Below, piece by piece: positions 4,471 through 6,121 of a stretch of 6,121 bases of DNA. A program made the position numbers and the translations under genes. The notes under the pieces are model-generated. The model made no database searches, was not told the DNA's origin, and saw only the letters and a program-made list of their open reading frames with translations. The stretch's first letter is position 1. Each line of letters opens with the position of its first letter. This stretch comes from an uncultured Clostridia bacterium (lineage in GTDB: Bacteria > Bacillota > Clostridia > Oscillospirales > Ruminococcaceae): assembly GCA_947385505.1 (NCBI GenBank), contig CANDLP010000154.1, positions 1 to 6,121 on the forward strand. Reading direction: 5' to 3'.

Positions 4471-6121
4471 ATGAACGTTTCCGAGCTTACAAAGGCAAAA
4501 TACGGAAAAGACGCCGCCCTGTGCAGCAACGAGGAAATCTACTATGCGCTTCTTGACGAGGTGCAGCGCCTTGCCGCCGCTAAAAAGCGCCCCGAATCAA
4601 AGAAAAAGCTTTATTATTTTTCCGCCGAATTTCTTATAGGAAAGCTTTTGTCAAACAACCTTATAAATCTCGGACTTTACGACGATGTGAAAAGACAGCT
4701 TAAGGAGTGCGGAAAAGATATCTGCGCTGTGGAAGAGATCGAAAACGAACCTTCTCTGGGCAACGGCGGTCTGGGAAGATTAGCCGCCTGCTTCCTTGAC
4801 TCAATAGCTACTCTCGGTCTTAACGGCGACGGCGTGGGACTTAAGTATCATTTCGGACTGTTCAGACAGGTTTTCAAAGACAACAGACAGACCGCCCTGC
4901 CCGACAAGTGGCTCACCGACGACAGCTGGCTTATAAAGACGGACAGGACATATTCCGTAAAGTTCAAAAAAGGCGTTGTTACCGCAAGAATGTATGATAT
5001 AAATGTGACAGGATACGACAGCGCCGCAAATAAGCTTCATCTCTTTGATATTGACACGATAGACGAATCTATTGTGACCAACGGAATTGATTTTGACAAG
5101 GAAAGCTTCGACAAGAATCTTACCCTGTTCCTTTACCCCGACGACAGCGACGACGCGGGACGTATGCTCAGAATATATCAGCAGTACTTTATGGTATCGG
5201 CGGGAGCGCAGATGCTGCTTGACGAATGCACGGCAAAGGGGTGCAGGCTTTATGATCTTGCCGACTACGCGATGATTCAGATAAACGACACTCACCCCAC
5301 TATGGTGATACCCGAGCTTATAAGGCTTCTTACGGAGCGGGGACTCGACATGGGCGACGCCATAGAGGCGGTAAGCAAGTCCTGCGCCTACACCAACCAT
5401 ACGATACTGGCGGAAGCTTTGGAAAAGTGGCCCATAAGCTATCTTAAGCAGGTAGTACCTCAGCTTGTGCCCATAATCGAGGTATTGGACGACAAGGTGA
5501 GACGGAAATACGATGAAAAGTCCCTTTACATCATTGACAAGGACGAACGCGTCCATATGGCTCATATCGATATCCATTACAGCGTCAGCGTAAACGGCGT
5601 AGCTTCCCTTCATACCGATATACTGAAACAGGAGGAGCTTAACGGCTTCTACAAAATATATCCCGAAAAATTCAACAACAAGACAAACGGGATTACCTTC
5701 AGAAGATGGCTTCTTCACTGCAATGCCGAGCTTTCCGCTTTGATCTCCTCTCTTATCGGCGACGGGTACAAAAAGGATGCCTCGGAGCTTAAAAGGCTTA
5801 TGGAATTCAGAAAGGATACTGAAGTGCTCAATAAGCTTTTGGACATCAAGAACCTGAAAAAGAAACAGCTTAAGGAGCACTTGCTGACTGCCAAAAACAC
5901 GGAGATAGATGAAAACTCGATATTTGACATTCAGGTAAAACGCCTTCACGAGTATAAGCGCCAACAGCTTAACGCACTTTATATCATTCACAAGTATCTT
6001 GAAATAAAAGGCGGAAAAAAGCCGTCCAAGCCGATCACGGTCATTTTCGGAGCCAAGGCGGCCCCCGCTTATGAGATCGCTCAGGATATAATACACCTTA
6101 TACTGTGCCTGAGCGAGCTTA
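4471..6121 (+). CDS. glgP: Glycogen/starch/alpha-glucan phosphorylase (GT35), 5' part, cut by window end
   Basis: An open frame of 550 codons plus one base, with no stop before the window end. Family blocks appear in order: [17 protein letters not shown] (48-64), [16 protein letters not shown] (96-111), LFLYPDDS (about 217-224), INDTHP (271-276), [16 protein letters not shown] with the active-site His at 310, TNGITFRRW (405-413) and [10 protein letters not shown] (489-498). It catalyses phosphorolysis of alpha-1,4-glucan ends to glucose-1-phosphate in the cytoplasm, the main step in using stored glycogen. The lysine that binds pyridoxal phosphate lies past the window, so the cofactor site cannot be checked. 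Compared with rabbit muscle phosphorylase, landmarks fall about 35 residues earlier near the GNGGLGR block and about 78 earlier from TNGIT onward. This implies no N-terminal regulatory tail and shortened loops, as in a compact clostridial branch probably near 750 residues. ATG at 4471 has AGGA 10 bases upstream. It is divergent from the AraC-type regulator, its likely controller. Confidence 0.96.
   Translation, partial: MNVSELTKAKYGKDAALCSNEEIYYALLDEVQRLAAAKKRPESKKKLYYFSAEFLIGKLLSNNLINLGLYDDVKRQLKECGKDICAVEEIENEPSLGNGGLGRLAACFLDSIATLGLNGDGVGLKYHFGLFRQVFKDNRQTALPDKWLTDDSWLIKTDRTYSVKFKKGVVTARMYDINVTGYDSAANKLHLFDIDTIDESIVTNGIDFDKESFDKNLTLFLYPDDSDDAGRMLRIYQQYFMVSAGAQMLLDECTAKGCRLYDLADYAMIQINDTHPTMVIPELIRLLTERGLDMGDAIEAVSKSCAYTNHTILAEALEKWPISYLKQVVPQLVPIIEVLDDKVRRKYDEKSLYIIDKDERVHMAHIDIHYSVSVNGVASLHTDILKQEELNGFYKIYPEKFNNKTNGITFRRWLLHCNAELSALISSLIGDGYKKDASELKRLMEFRKDTEVLNKLLDIKNLKKKQLKEHLLTAKNTEIDENSIFDIQVKRLHEYKRQQLNALYIIHKYLEIKGGKKPSKPITVIFGAKAAPAYEIAQDIIHLILCLSEL

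Noticed and set aside
4359..4529. N-terminal extension of the AraC regulator (57 extra residues, very hydrophobic)
   Set aside because: No ribosome site stands before its ATG. It crosses the araC and glgP promoters and the glgP start, and the downstream ATG has a perfect GGAGG.
4801..6096. Long leftward open frame (431 codons) opposite glgP
   Set aside because: It lies wholly antisense to a clearly recognised phosphorylase, shows no family motif, and its openness follows from codon bias of the sense strand.

Overview
The window looks like one end of a contig from a low-to-mid GC Clostridia-type Firmicute, probably an Oscillospiraceae/Lachnospiraceae-like gut or rumen anaerobe. The grounds are AAGGA/GGAGG ribosome sites, TATAAT promoters, AT-rich intergenic DNA, frequent ATA/AGA/CTT codons, and a glycogen phosphorylase of the compact clostridial type. 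No genus can be named from the sequence alone. The first 46 bases are not genomic: they match the Illumina P7-side adapter (end of P7, an 8-base index, read-2 primer), left on the assembly end.

Region 1 (47-3178, leftward) is a compact three-gene operon. It starts with a GT2 glycosyltransferase fused to a GtrA-like membrane domain (2105-3178). Eight bases later comes a membrane-anchored phosphodiester glycosidase of the NAGPA family (915-2096). Thirty bases later comes a membrane-anchored protein of unknown function (47-884), whose 3' end is lost at the adapter junction. A good leftward promoter (TTGTAA-N17-TATAAT with extended -10) lies just upstream. The set reads as a cell-envelope polysaccharide or glycolipid module: one protein makes or moves a lipid-linked sugar, one cleaves sugar-phosphodiester bonds outside the membrane, and one is an extracytoplasmic accessory. 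Its substrate cannot be told from sequence.

Region 2 (3179-3479) has no gene. It holds the operon promoter, three TTGTAA direct repeats over and upstream of the -35, a second possible -10, a nested inverted repeat that could terminate the araC transcript, and a cluster of GC-rich hairpins that looks like a decayed dispersed intergenic repeat.

Region 3 (3480-6121) is a divergent pair. An AraC-family regulator with an N-terminal cupin (3480-4358, leftward) faces glycogen/alpha-glucan phosphorylase (4471 to the window end, rightward, cut at 550 codons). Their 112-base spacer has back-to-back promoters. The glgP side has a perfect TATAAT but no recognisable -35, and an imperfect 11-bp-spaced direct repeat sits between the two -10 boxes. 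The simplest reading is that the AraC protein senses a sugar-related ligand and controls glgP and perhaps itself; this is inference from arrangement.

No RNA gene, CRISPR array, insertion sequence, phage or defence system was seen. Apart from the adapter artefact and some intergenic structure, the window appears to be ordinary chromosome.
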